Source: Chromera velia (Eukaryota; Sar; Chromeraceae). From it: a DNA stretch of 56,423 nucleotides. The stretch spans positions 9,017-65,439 of the forward strand of contig JAHBMJ010005794.1 of NCBI GenBank assembly GCA_018398765.1, written 5' to 3'. Each line of letters opens with the position of its first letter. Position 1 is the stretch's first letter. Of this stretch, positions 23,784-34,261 are shown piece by piece. Position numbers and translations under genes: made by a program. The notes under the pieces were generated by a model. The model made no database searches and was not told the DNA's origin. It was given only the letters and a program-made list of their open reading frames with translations.

Positions 23784-26700
23784 TTACAGGGCAATCGGAG
23801 ATGGGGTCGATGTGAGAGAAGGAGAGGAGTGAGAAGTGAAAAAAGGGAGTAAAAGCTCAATGGACATTGGCTTTGTCAAGGGGTCAGCTACGTTGGAATG
23901 GGAAGGGACGAACAAAAGGCGGATGGAAGCTTCATCCAGCGCATCATAGAGGGAAAGGGTGTGCAGAACGAGTGTGCAGGGCGATTTTTCGATGATGCAG
24001 AGCTGAAGTGACTCTATGACGGATTGGAGGGCACGCTCGGTCGGACGGGGCATCTCACTGGAAACCAGCTTCAGCAAGTCATTGGAGTCTACCCCCACTT
24101 CAGCCGTGACTCCTATTTTCCAGACGCACCTCAAGACAGGCAAAAGACACTCTAAGAAATTAACAAGGTCATGAGCAGCGTAGAGTTCAGCTCGGGTGGA
24201 AGACCGGGCGACTCGCTTTTGGGAAAATGCCCGCCAGTGTAGGATGGCAGACTTCAAAGTGAAGAGCCACCCAGACTGTGGATGCGCATTTCCGGCAGAC
24301 CCCAATGCGGCATCGCTCTATGACTTAGTGGAGAGGGGGGATGATGTGGAAGGGACGTCAGAGCGAGAGATACGGAGGATGCGGGAGGTGGCGGTGCGTC
24401 GGACATAATAGAGAAGGGAAAGGAGATAATCAGCGTCGGCGTGAGTGGGAGCAGAGGAATGATGGCTTAGTTGATTGCACCCTTATGACAAGTCGGGGTG
24501 AGTGTCTCGTGCAACCCACGAAAGACACCCCAACCTTTTATGAAAGGCTTTTCCTTCCTGGGCTGTCAAGAGACGGGGCGGTTCAGAGGGAAGCTCGCGA
24601 GACGATGGGGGGAGGGGGAACAAATCAGGAGGGGGAGTAGGGACGGAAGAGGAAACGGAAGCAGAAGAATCTGCAGAATCCCCCATACCCTCAGGGAGGG
24701 GAAGAGACAGGAGGTACTCGGTTTGGTGGATGTGCACAGAGTCCCGTGACACATTGAAATCCACCCCTGCCCAGCGGAGGGTTCCGTTCTTGGGTTTGGT
24801 GATCTTCATCTGGTAACCTCCTTTGGCTGCAATCTCGCGTGCTAGCTGAACTGCAGACCGACCAATAGGTAGGATGGCAAAGTCGTCAACAAACGTGGGA
24901 AGGATACCAAGGAGATGGGAAGTGGGGGCCTCAGGCTTACCCGTCCATTTCTACCACATTCCTCGAACAGAGGAAGGCACCCACCCTGCTGCTGCGAACG
25001 TCTTGTTGCGAGAGCGGTCCCACAAATTTCCAGAGTCGCGGAGCCCGTAAAGTGCGCGGTTGAGGAGCCACAGGAACTTCCTATGGTCTGGGTGATCTTT
25101 TGGGGGATGGACATAAAGGGAATCGGAACGGAGAGCCGTGAGGTACGCTGTTTTCACATCGGCCACAACGATTTCACGGGGGTCAAAGTCGGAGTGAGCA
25201 AAGGCCATGGCAAGGGCAATGCGCATGGCAGACTGGGAAGCGGTAGCGCAGGACGTTGTGACTCCTTCACGGCGGTCGAAAAAAGGAGTGCCATCAGCAA
25301 CGACTCGAGACTTGTACTTCCAAGAACCTTCCTCGACACGCTTCTCGGTGTCAACAAAATGGGTGGGCACAGCAGAGCGGCGGTGCTCGGCGTCTACTTC
25401 TGCAATTGGGACTTGCTTGTATGCATCATTGTTGGCGAGTGATTGCAACTCTGCGGCGCGGGACTTGGCTCGCCCGTCGAGCTGTGCTACTGTGAGCCCC
25501 CGGCGTGGGAGAGGAATGTGAGTGGTGGCAGCTTGGAACGCACTGGGCCCCACCTCAGTGTCCTCGTTCCACAAATACACAACAGACGCACCTGCAACTG
25601 GAGTCGGGTAGGGGGGGGGAGGGAAGATGGCAGCCGCGGCTGCTGAGGAGGCAAGTGAATCGAAAGACAACCGATCGGTGGGGAACACTGTTTCTAGGCT
25701 TGCAAGGAGAACACTTCGGTAAGTGTCACAGAGGTGGGAGGGGAGAGTCTCCTCGGCAGAGAGGACAATGTTTCGCTCAACAACCTCTTCTGGAACCAGA
25801 AAGCAAAGCTCGGGCCCACACCCAGAAGGTTTTTGCGCACCGTACAAAAGTTTGGGGCGGCCCCTGAGAGGGCACCATGCAGGCTGCATGCGTCGGCTTG
25901 CAAGAGGCTGCTTGCCGTGTGATCCCCATGCCTGAACCTCAACCCGTCCTTCACCTTCAGGGTCGACAGCACGAACGCTACCAAGGAAACAGCGTTCTGT
26001 GTTCTCATCCCGCCAAAGAATGAGCTCATCTTTATCAAAATCAGTGATATCAAACTTGGGAGAGGGCGGCTGGTCAGACGGACACTGTATGTCTGAAGAC
26101 TGCTGCGGTTGCTGCGGCTGCGCCTGGTGAGGAGGCCTAATGGATGTGTCCGGGCGCTCGGAAGGGGAGTCCGACAGCAACGGAACGACATAGACAGGGT
26201 TTGGGTGGAAGCTGTCATTAGGACGGATGCACCTGCGATACGACAGGATGGGCCGTCCAGAAGGAAGACGCAATCGGAACACATGCTCACTTATGCGCTG
26301 CAGAACAGTCGCAGAAGTGTAGAGGGGTGCAAGCTTAGCGTGGGGATGGTCAGGGTGATGGTAGAGGACGGACAAGCCAATGGGGAATGGGGACGTCTCG
26401 GCAGAGGGGCGACGGGAGGTCTGAAGGAGGTCACGCAGGGCGTCGATGGGAGGACTGGGTGGCTGGGCACCCCAGCGTCGCTCGAATGGGCTCTTGTGAG
26501 TGGATCCTCGAGGCTGACGATTGTATTTGGCTGTGGCAAGGGAAGCAAATTCCTTCCAATACGAATCGTCAAGACCTCGATCTCTGAGAATGCCCCGCAA
26601 AATCATGAGCCACTCACGATGGGAACGCTCTGTTTTACTGAGAGAGTGGTGGCTGCCTACAGGGGTCAAGGGGTTTGTGGCTTCCCGCTCAGCCAACCAC

Positions 26701-27939
26701 TCATACTAATCACCTTGAAATTCGGTCCCGTGATCGGTCATCACCTCAGGAGTGAGATCACCCTCCAGACTGCGGGACCAACAATCATAGGTGGCACGGA
26801 TTGTGGCAGAATCTTTTGTTTCGACTACCTCTTGAGCGAGCCAGTCATCATGCTGGTCTTGGATGTGCAATGAATACCCCCCTTTCAACCCCATCACAAG
26901 GTCACAACATACTCGCTACCCGGGGTGATCGACCTTCAAAGACCCCCGGGTGCCGTCTCCCCCATGCCGTGCCGTCTCCCCCATGCCTTGGCTTCACATG
27001 CGCACACATACCCCCTCGGATGCATGGGAGCAGGGCGCGTTGAACGGCATGGCGGGAAATGCTGCTGTGACCGGGAAGAAGGTCAGAAAGGGATGCACGG
27101 AGGGAACGCCAAGTGGCCTCGATGCCTGCATGTCCTAACCATTCGTGATGTACGCGGATGAGTTCATCAACAGTGGCTTTGATGGAGATGGGGGGGGGGT
27201 CCTGTAAGAAAGAAGATTTTGGTTGCTGAGAAGGAGGCTGATCGGAGGCTGGAGAACTGTCACAAGATGATGAAACGGGGGGAGAGACAGCGGATTCTCC
27301 CGAATGGGTTTTCATAACATGAGACTGGGTGCGATTTCCTCGATGCTGCTTCTTCTGTTTGGCTGCCTTCAAACGAGCGGGCAGGTGCCCATTTGTGAGG
27401 ACAACTGGAGAAGGAGACAACGGAGGGGACACAGGTGATGCAGTGTCCACCGCAACGGCCGCTGGAGACACAGAAGGGGAATTCAAAGCAGGTGGGGACT
27501 CGGGTGGGGAAGTCCCGTCTATCTCCAGAGGCAGAAAAAATAGATCATTTGCTGTACGGAGAAAATTGATAACGGTGGAGGGGAGTGCCAAGGATCCAGT
27601 CCGATAGTTAAATCGCGCGCCTAGTTTGATGAGACGCTGATTGCCGATGAGTGGGAGGGTGACTGCTTCTGTTTTCATGATGGACGGTTTCAACACAGCA
27701 GGCTGCCCATTTAGTTTGTAAGGAATGGTGACACGGCGCCGCATCCTTACTTTCGTTCGACAAGCAGTAACAACGGAAAGAGGTGTCGGCAAATCAGTCT
27801 CAGTCCATTGCAACCCTGACTCTTCAGCATGCTTGTTCAGCCAGCCACGAGTGCACGTAATACCACTTGCACCAAGATCAAGTAAACACGCAAAACCGTC
27901 AAAAGAGAAACCAGAAGAAACAGGAAGGGAAAAAGCTGA
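23784..27939 (-). pseudogene. copia pol: protease, integrase, reverse transcriptase, RNase H (decayed)
   Basis: In order on the minus strand: a protease region with LLDLGASG near 27880, where the usual D-S/T-G triad reads DLG; an integrase zinc region (HHEWLGHAG near 27125); an integrase core with MTDHGTEFQ near 26720; and then HREWLMILRGILRD with KYNRQPRGSTHKSPFERRWG. The reverse transcriptase follows (VVADVKTAYLTALRSDSLYVHPP, LLNRALYGLRDSGNLW, and the catalytic TFVDDFAI near 24885), then RNase H (ILHWRAFSQKRVARSSTRAE near 24210). Lesions: TAG at about 27942, a frameshift near 26900 beside a short duplicated tract, TAG at 24951, and TAA and TAG between 24480 and 24305. Confidence 0.9.
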
Positions 27940-28071
27940 CTATGATAAATGCCCTACAGCGGCAGCTGCAAGGAAGGCCTCCGAATCTGTATCCGATGCC
28001 TCTGACTCATTCGTCTCGCCAGTCAGGGCCCCTCCCTGCTGACGAGCTCGCCCCTTCCCTCATCCTGTAGA

Positions 28072-29226
28072 CTATCTCCCCCTCTTTCCCTGCCCGCCCC
28101 CATTCCCGCCGGACCCGCCCCCGCCTCCGCTGTAGCCGTAGGCTCTTAAGAGGGCAAAGTGGTCACGGGCGAGGTCACAGTCACCAGTCTTGTGTCCCCA
28201 GTGATCACAATCGCTGCAGTAGTGCTGTTTCAGGCACTCTTCGGGATGGTGGGTCTTATGTTCACAGTGAGGGCGCTTGCGAGACGGCCCACTCATACGA
28301 GGCCGAGGGTGGCCAGTGGAAGAGCGACCCGTTAGCTGCACGCCGTGCGTTTGTGCAGGAATGGACGGATTAGCAGGGAGACGGGAAAAACAAGAGGGCT
28401 GGGCAAAGTGGCGGAATTTGGCTACCGCACCATCATCTCCATCGAAAGGCATATGGGGGGCGATGCTGCTCTCAACATTCGCACGCACAGTGCTGTCGGA
28501 AATGTCGTTGATGAGGACCAGGGAAGCGAGCTGCCCCTGACGGCGGGTGAGGGGGTCAAGGAGGGGAACGAGCTTCTTCTCCACCCTCCAAGTGCTGAGA
28601 TCGGTTTTGTTTCCCACCCCGGACCACACAGGGACAATCTCTTCCTGCAACGAGAGACGGGAAATTTCTCGGCAGGCTGCCTTCACCGTCTTGATGTACT
28701 TCTCAACGTTGGAGGAGTCGGAAGTGGACAGAGTAAAAAGGGAGCAGAAGTTTGTGAACATCCGCTTGTGTTCGGTTTCCCCCGACGACTGCAAGATGAC
28801 ATTCTTGCAGTGTTCGACATCATCAGACTCGGGGGGGGAGAGATCTGAGACAAGATTGTAGAGCTCAGGGTATTTTTGCAAACCCTGGCAGAATGCTGCT
28901 GCACGGATGTCTGACGGCGCACTCGCAGGCTGCAATTTGCAGTGGTCTTCAAACGCTTTGACAATTGCGACTCTACCCCCGTGAGTGTCCTTGAAGGGGA
29001 GCTCGCACTTCCATGGGGCGAATTTCCCCGTGTCAGTAGTGGGGGTGGGAGTGACTGTCGGAGACGGAACAGAAGCGAGAACAGAAGTGGACTGAGAAAG
29101 AAACAACTGCGCCAATTTGTTAACATTGGCGGTCAACAAGTCCAAGTCAGAGGGGCTGGGGCTTTGATCAGAAGGGCCTTTAGAGATACAACGGCCATCG
29201 GCCCCTCGAGGTTGGTCTCTGTCCAT
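28072..29226 (-). CDS. copia gag (nucleocapsid-like) protein
   Basis: An open frame on the minus strand ends with a CCHC zinc knuckle (CSDCDHWGHKTGDC, spacing C-x2-C-x4-H-x4-C) followed by a glycine-rich basic tail, typical of gag. The frame is also open up to 29301, but that ATG overlaps the LTR end and the primer-binding site, so I prefer the ATG at 29226 (MDRDQPRGADG). Gag packages element RNA and forms virus-like particles. The pol frame lies in the same frame, separated by TAG and TGA stops. Confidence 0.85.
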   Translation of the reverse strand: MDRDQPRGADGRCISKGPSDQSPSPSDLDLLTANVNKLAQLFLSQSTSVLASVPSPTVTPTPTTDTGKFAPWKCELPFKDTHGGRVAIVKAFEDHCKLQPASAPSDIRAAAFCQGLQKYPELYNLVSDLSPPESDDVEHCKNVILQSSGETEHKRMFTNFCSLFTLSTSDSSNVEKYIKTVKAACREISRLSLQEEIVPVWSGVGNKTDLSTWRVEKKLVPLLDPLTRRQGQLASLVLINDISDSTVRANVESSIAPHMPFDGDDGAVAKFRHFAQPSCFSRLPANPSIPAQTHGVQLTGRSSTGHPRPRMSGPSRKRPHCEHKTHHPEECLKQHYCSDCDHWGHKTGDCDLARDHFALLRAYGYSGGGGGSGGNGGGQGKRGR

Positions 29227-29300
29227 CAGAGAGGGAAAGCTACACTCTGATACAGACCAACCGACCCTGAGAAGAAAGAGGAAAGAACCAACTGCTACCA

Positions 29301-29607
29301 TGAAGAGAACTAGAATGGTCCAGTTAAGGACATCAGTCTAGTCACTTACACGGTTCTCTATACAGGAATAATAATGCAAGATGTTTGTCCGGCTTCTGCT
29401 CTCATCGATCGATAGTTGACAATGTTCCATCGAATTATCCTAAGCATTTCACTGAGCAATTTCACAACATAGATTGACGCATGTATTTTCTCCGTCTCCG
29501 TAATGTCTCAAGCCGCGCCGCACCGATAGGTAACGCAGCAGCATGGGACCGGCCAAGTCGGGCCGACCAATGCACGCCCGCCTCCTCTCTATAAGTGGCT
29601 GATTACA
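29301..29607 (-). repeat. 5' LTR of the copia element (307 bp)
   Basis: Promoter-side LTR in the element's orientation; begins TG and ends CA when read on the minus strand. The primer-binding site TGGTAGCAGTTGG follows immediately at 29300 and below. Confidence 0.93.
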
Positions 29608-30971
29608 TTTACAATACTATAACTCCGAGCCTCTACACTAAGTTTTCCACGTTTAATTTGTGGTTTTAAAAAATGTTTTTATATTTTTCTTTAAATTATT
29701 AAAAACTAGAATTCGGAGTCCAAATTGGGTCAAATTATTAGTTTGGACATTTCATTGCATGAATTGTAACATGATTTCAATTCTGCCTATTACTGATGCG
29801 AACATGTAATTAATTCAATTTAATTTTAATAAAAAATTGTCTCCATTTGCTTATTTTAATTTCCAGTCATGTTAATGAGACTAAATAAGACTTTTAAGCT
29901 GGTCATGTTCGGAACTCATTTCTCTTATCGCTCATTTAATTAATAATATTGAAAAATGGAATGTTTTTTTATCAAAAACTGTAGCTAAGCCTTTTTTGTG
30001 TTATGTTTATCTGACTTTGCAGTCTAGAAGAGTTTTGATTAACCTTTCTGAACCTAAATGCTACTTGAAAAAATATAATCAAGATGATCTCTCTTTTTCA
30101 AGAGACCATCCACGCCTGCGGCGTACACGGTTAAGACACCATCCAGATATGTGGTTTTAGCTTTCAAGACACCATAAATGATCCGCGCCTGCGGCGTGGA
30201 CTTTCAAGCTTATCTAAAAATGCGGCTTAAACTTTCAAGTGGTAGTTAGGTTCAGGAAGGTCTTTTAATTGAATTTTGACTATCTATTACTATCTACTCT
30301 TAGTACTCTACACAGTACTGAGGATTGCTGAGGGACTTTAATTAATTAAGATTGTTTGAACTAACAGACAATCGATTCAAGAAAGAGAGACCTCAGTGGT
30401 CGTCACTGATCAATATCAGAAGAATCTGAGAGGATTTTTCTTCCAGTAAACATTCGGTCCAGTTTAGGACTTCACCGTCAAAACTTAGGTTTCGATTGAA
30501 TCCTGTTTCGTTGAATCGCGAATCGCGCAGGCCGGCGCGGCCCGCGCGCAGGGACCGACCAAGGCCCCGCGCGCCCCTCGGCCCCTGTGGAAATGGGACA
30601 CGCATGCATGCACACCGATACAGCGCGTGACTGCATGTCGAAGTCGTGCAGTCATGCAGCACTTAAGTTCGTAATTGTATAGCTGCTTGTTGTCTGCCAC
30701 ATGTGTAATTGCAAGGCATTGACAGGGCCGGTGGCACCCAATTCTTGACGACTGACACGGTACAAGAAAGAAGCGCTCATCTGCGCTCAGGATCTTGTCG
30801 TGCAGAATCATTGCAGATCCGGCTCACGAAGAGTAGGAGGGTCAAAACCAACTTCAGCAGAGGCTGCAGCAGCCACAGTGCTGAGTGTTCCTCCTTTCGT
30901 CACGCATGACAATTCGAAAAATTCCCACACCTGCTCAACGACATGCGAGCTAGTTCCTGAAGAAGAAGCAA
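29608..30971. other. AT-rich intergenic region with short internal repeats and a GC island
   Basis: 29608-30420 is strongly AT-rich. CGCCTGCGGCGT-type blocks recur at about 30112 and 30186, with repeated AAGACACCAT and CTTTCAAG, suggesting an imperfect duplication of roughly 72 bp. A GC-rich island at about 30519-30613 with CGCATGCATGC lies 360 bases upstream of the next gene. No coding region is convincing before 30972. Confidence 0.6.
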
Positions 30972-31577
30972 ATGAGGTGCAAAGAACGGTATACCTACAG
31001 CTCTCTCGGTCTGCCTGTGCTCTTCCTCTCTCTTTTACTTCCCCTTTTATTCACTTCATGTGAAGGGAGGCGGTTGGAGCAGCTTGAGAGAGAAGTACAG
31101 CGCCATACTCTCTCTCAGAGAGAAACGCGAAGTGAGCCTCCCGAGATCGATCCGATGGACATGACTCAGCCTCCAGCAAAGCAAGGAACGCGCATGTCGG
31201 TCAAGTTCGATAGCCGGAACCAGCGTTCGTTCTGCGTCGGGCTGCCGTGTCTGGAGTTGGCGGAGGGCGTCGACGGTCTGCGCGGGTGGGAGTGCGAGGC
31301 CTGGGGGGCTGTCGTGAAGGAAGGCTCAAAGGAGGCAAAGATGCCCCTCTGCAGACACGGACAAAACGATGCGGCGGCAGAGAAAGTCGACTTGGTCAGC
31401 AGCCAGGAAGAAAGACATGAAGGCTGTAGGGGAGACCAGAAATGCGACCACATGATCAGTTACTCAGAGAGTCAATCAGTCACTAACTCAGTCAGTGAGT
31501 CGGTCGGTCGGTCGGTCAGTCAGTCAACAGTCAGTCAGCCAGTCAGTCAGTGGGTCAGTCAGTGGGTCAGTCTGTGG

Positions 31578-31615
<38 letters not shown>

Positions 31616-33221
31616 TAGTCAGTCAGTCAGTCAGTCCGTCCGTCCGTCCGTCCGTCACTGACTCACTCACTCACTCACTCACTCGCTCACTCACTCACTC
31701 ACTCACTCACTCACTCAGTGAGTCTGTCAGGCAGTCTGTCAGTCCGGTCAGTGTGTCTTTTAATCAGTCGGTCAGTCAGTCAGTCAGTCAGTCAGTCAGT
31801 CAGTCAGTCAGTCAGTCAGTCAGTCAGTCAGTCAGTCAGTCAGTCAGTCAGTCAGTCAGTCAGTCCAGTCAGTCAGTCAGTCAGTCAGTCAGTCAGTCAG
31901 TCAGTCAGTCAGTCAGTCAGTCAGTCCAGTCAGTCAGTCAGTCAGTCAGTCAGTCAGTCAGTCAGTAAAAAAGTCACTTTCTCTCTGAATCAGTCGCTGA
32001 GTCAGTCGCCCATTCAGACAGCTAGTCAAGTCAGCCGGTCAGTTTGGCAGGCAGATCAAGACTCAGAGGGAGTTCTGCAGGAAGGAAGAAATGAAAATAG
32101 TGGAGCAGGAATGGATGAATGAATGGATGAATGAAAGAGTGAATGAATGAATGAACGGATAAATACATAAATGAATAAACGCATAAATAAATAAATGAAC
32201 GAGTGAATGAATGAATGAAGGAAGGAAGGAAGGAAGGAAGGAAGGAAGCAAGCAAGGAAGGAAGGAAGAAAGAAATCGGGGACGGGGGGAGAAATGGAGA
32301 CAGGGGGGAAGGGAAGAAGTGAGGAAGGAAGAATTGGGAAGAAGAGAAAGCAAGTAGGCGGTGAGACAGAGTTGTGGATTTGTTGTGTAACCTCTCAACA
32401 GGTCTCATTGCGATCCATCCTCATTCCGTTCAAGTCCCCCCTCTTCTCTTGTGTCAAGTTATTTGTCCGCATTTGTCCATCCATTCTGGCTGCCCACATT
32501 GAAATAGAGTGACGTCATGTGAACTTTTTCTTCAAATCTTCATGTGTTTGCATGTTCGTCCATTCTTCCTGCCTGCCTGTCTGTCTGTCTTCTTTGTTGT
32601 ATGATCAAAGGGAAAAAAGAAAACAGAAAACATGAGGAATTATGAAATCCATCTGTCTATTTGTCCGTTCTTTCTCTGATCGTCGGTCGTCGGTCTTGTC
32701 TTTTTCTTTGTTTGAGAAGAAAGAGGAGAGAAAAGTAAAAAGGGAAGCCAAGTGACCTTTCTGTCGGTCTCTCTTTCTGACTGTGATCAATGTGTCTTTC
32801 TGGCGTCCCATTTTTGTGTGTTACTCTTTGTCTGCTCGTCAATTCGGCTTTATTTCCCTTTCCTGCCTGACTTTGTATCTGCCTCTTTGGCTATTCGTTT
32901 CTTTCTGCCGTCCTCTCTGTTTGTCATTGTCTCTTTCTTCCGGTCTATCTACTCTCCTTTCTGTTGTTCTGTTGTTCTGTCTTTCTACATTTCTGTCTGT
33001 GTCTCTCCCTGTCTGACTGCATGCAGGAATACGGGCAGCCCCAAGAGTTTGCTGAGTCTTCGAACAAGAGAGAGTTCCAGTGGGTTTGCTTCGGCCCTGC
33101 ATGCGACACGGTCCGTCACGTGGTGCAACGCGGCCCTCTTGCTCCTTTTGACGTTGAACTGAATGACGTCAAGGGAGCGGCCACAATGATGGCTGGAGAG
33201 ATCAGCTCCAAATCTGCATAA
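30972..33221 (+). CDS. Unidentified protein with a signal-peptide-like amino terminus
   Basis: Exon 1 begins at 30972. A hydrophobic stretch (LPVLFLSLLLPLLFTSCEG) looks like a signal peptide or anchor, followed by a charged helix (RRLEQLEREVQRH) and a Cys-containing region (FCVGLPCLELAEGVDGLRGW). The exon runs to a donor somewhere in 31465-31500, where several GTCAGT-type sites occur in phase 0. Exon 2 is 33027-33221, acceptor GCATGCAG, phase 0, encoding EYGQPQEFAESSNKREFQWV through a stop TAA and including FGPACDTVRHVVQ. The intron contains the (CAGT)n tract. No family recognised. The 5' end could have another exon. Confidence 0.55.
31463..31968. repeat. (CAGT)n tetranucleotide microsatellite, about 500 bp
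   Basis: Nearly uninterrupted CAGT units with short variants (CCGT, CACT, single extra C). It starts at or next to the splice donor of the unidentified gene, so each unit recreates GTCAGT, a donor hexamer used widely in this window. On the plus strand it reads as a spurious Ser-Val-Ser-Gln repeat protein. Confidence 0.95.
32105..32275. repeat. (GAAT)n then (GGAA)n microsatellite in the same intron
   Basis: Imperfect GAAT/TGAA units give way to GGAA units at about 32216. Intronic, between the (CAGT)n tract and exon 2. Confidence 0.9.
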
Positions 33222-34261
33222 ATACAAATAATAATTCGATCCGTCACATCGTTTCAATGTTTAAAGAACAACATCTAGAACAACTTGAATATAGAATTTA
33301 GAAAGCCAATGAAAATTGCGTTGAAATGTTTTAATTTCTCATTAAAATACTAGCTCACTTTACTATTAATTGTAATAATATTGATCGATTGTCATTCACT
33401 GCTCTAGTCACCGTTGCCAGTGGTATACGGTATACCACGGCTGCCGGTCAAGTCGCCTGATGCCGATGATAACTAAATTTTATTGTTGAAGTTAGACCTG
33501 CACGGTATACCAGTTTCTTTTTAGCTAAGTATTTATGCATGTTAGCTAGCTAGATTTGTTAGTATTAGTTACTATTCACGTGGTCTTTTCTAAAAAGTTC
33601 GTAAGAAACAGATCCATCCTAAAAGTCACGCACTAAGTCGTACAGAGATAAAAAAAAAAGAAATCAAAACTCAACAAGTTTATTTTTTTCCCGTGTTTTT
33701 TATTTTCACTGTGCACGCCTGTCTCTGTGTGAACGCGACCTTTTCTTCTTCTGTTCGAGTCTTATATTGCCACCTACAACGCGTATGCTGCTCGTGAGCT
33801 CACCAAGCGAGCACTTCAGGGGATCTCGCGCTTAGCCTTATCTCTAGAGTTGAGTGATTGACGATCTCTTGCATGAACATGGGCTGCTGGGAGCATGGCT
33901 CCACTCTAGCAAAGCCAACTTCATTCATTCATTCATCTTTAAATGTCAAATTAAATTTTCAATGTGGTTTTAATAACTAGTTTAATAATTGATTAATACC
34001 TAGATTAAACAGTTCAAAAACTTGAATATGTACGTATTGTCTCTATATGAGAAGATTCAGTTATGGAACTTATGGGCTAGTTTTTTGTGACGGTTGGCAG
34101 TGCCGCGGCATGCACACATCAAGCATTCACTGGACCCCAGGTGAAAAGAGCACAACCTACCCGTGCGATCGACTTAAGCTGCCAGCCTCTGAGGCAGTGT
34201 GCATCGATTGATTGACTATCCAGACATATTGACTGCAAGACAGCTTAATGTACTGAGCTTA
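33222..34261. other. Intergenic AT-rich region with a GTGGTATAC/GTATACCAC palindrome
   Basis: No coding region seen. A 19-bp palindrome (two 9-bp arms around one G) sits at 33420-33438, and a related CGGTATACCA recurs near 33501. ATTC repeats lie near 33920. Confidence 0.6.

Larger units (their letters stand above)
23450..29607 (-). mobile_element. Ty1/copia-type LTR retrotransposon (complete but decayed)
   Basis: Two LTRs (23450-23750 and 29301-29607) flank minus-strand gag and pol. The pol order is protease, integrase, reverse transcriptase, RNase H, which defines copia/Pseudoviridae. Read on the minus strand the LTRs start TG and end CA. A primer-binding site beginning TGGTAGCAG abuts the 5' LTR, and an A/G polypurine tract (plus-strand view 23757-23786) abuts the 3' LTR. 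Flanking 5-mers are CTTAC (23445-23449) and TTTAC (29608-29612), a target duplication with one change. In-frame stops and at least one frameshift show it is inactive. Confidence 0.93.

Noticed and set aside
31472..31970. Ser-Val-Ser-Gln repeat protein encoded by the plus strand
   Set aside because: It is the translation of a (CAGT)n microsatellite; four-base units give open frames by chance, and splice sites flank it.
31463..31970. CRISPR array
   Set aside because: Simple tetranucleotide repeat with no unique spacers, in a eukaryotic intron.
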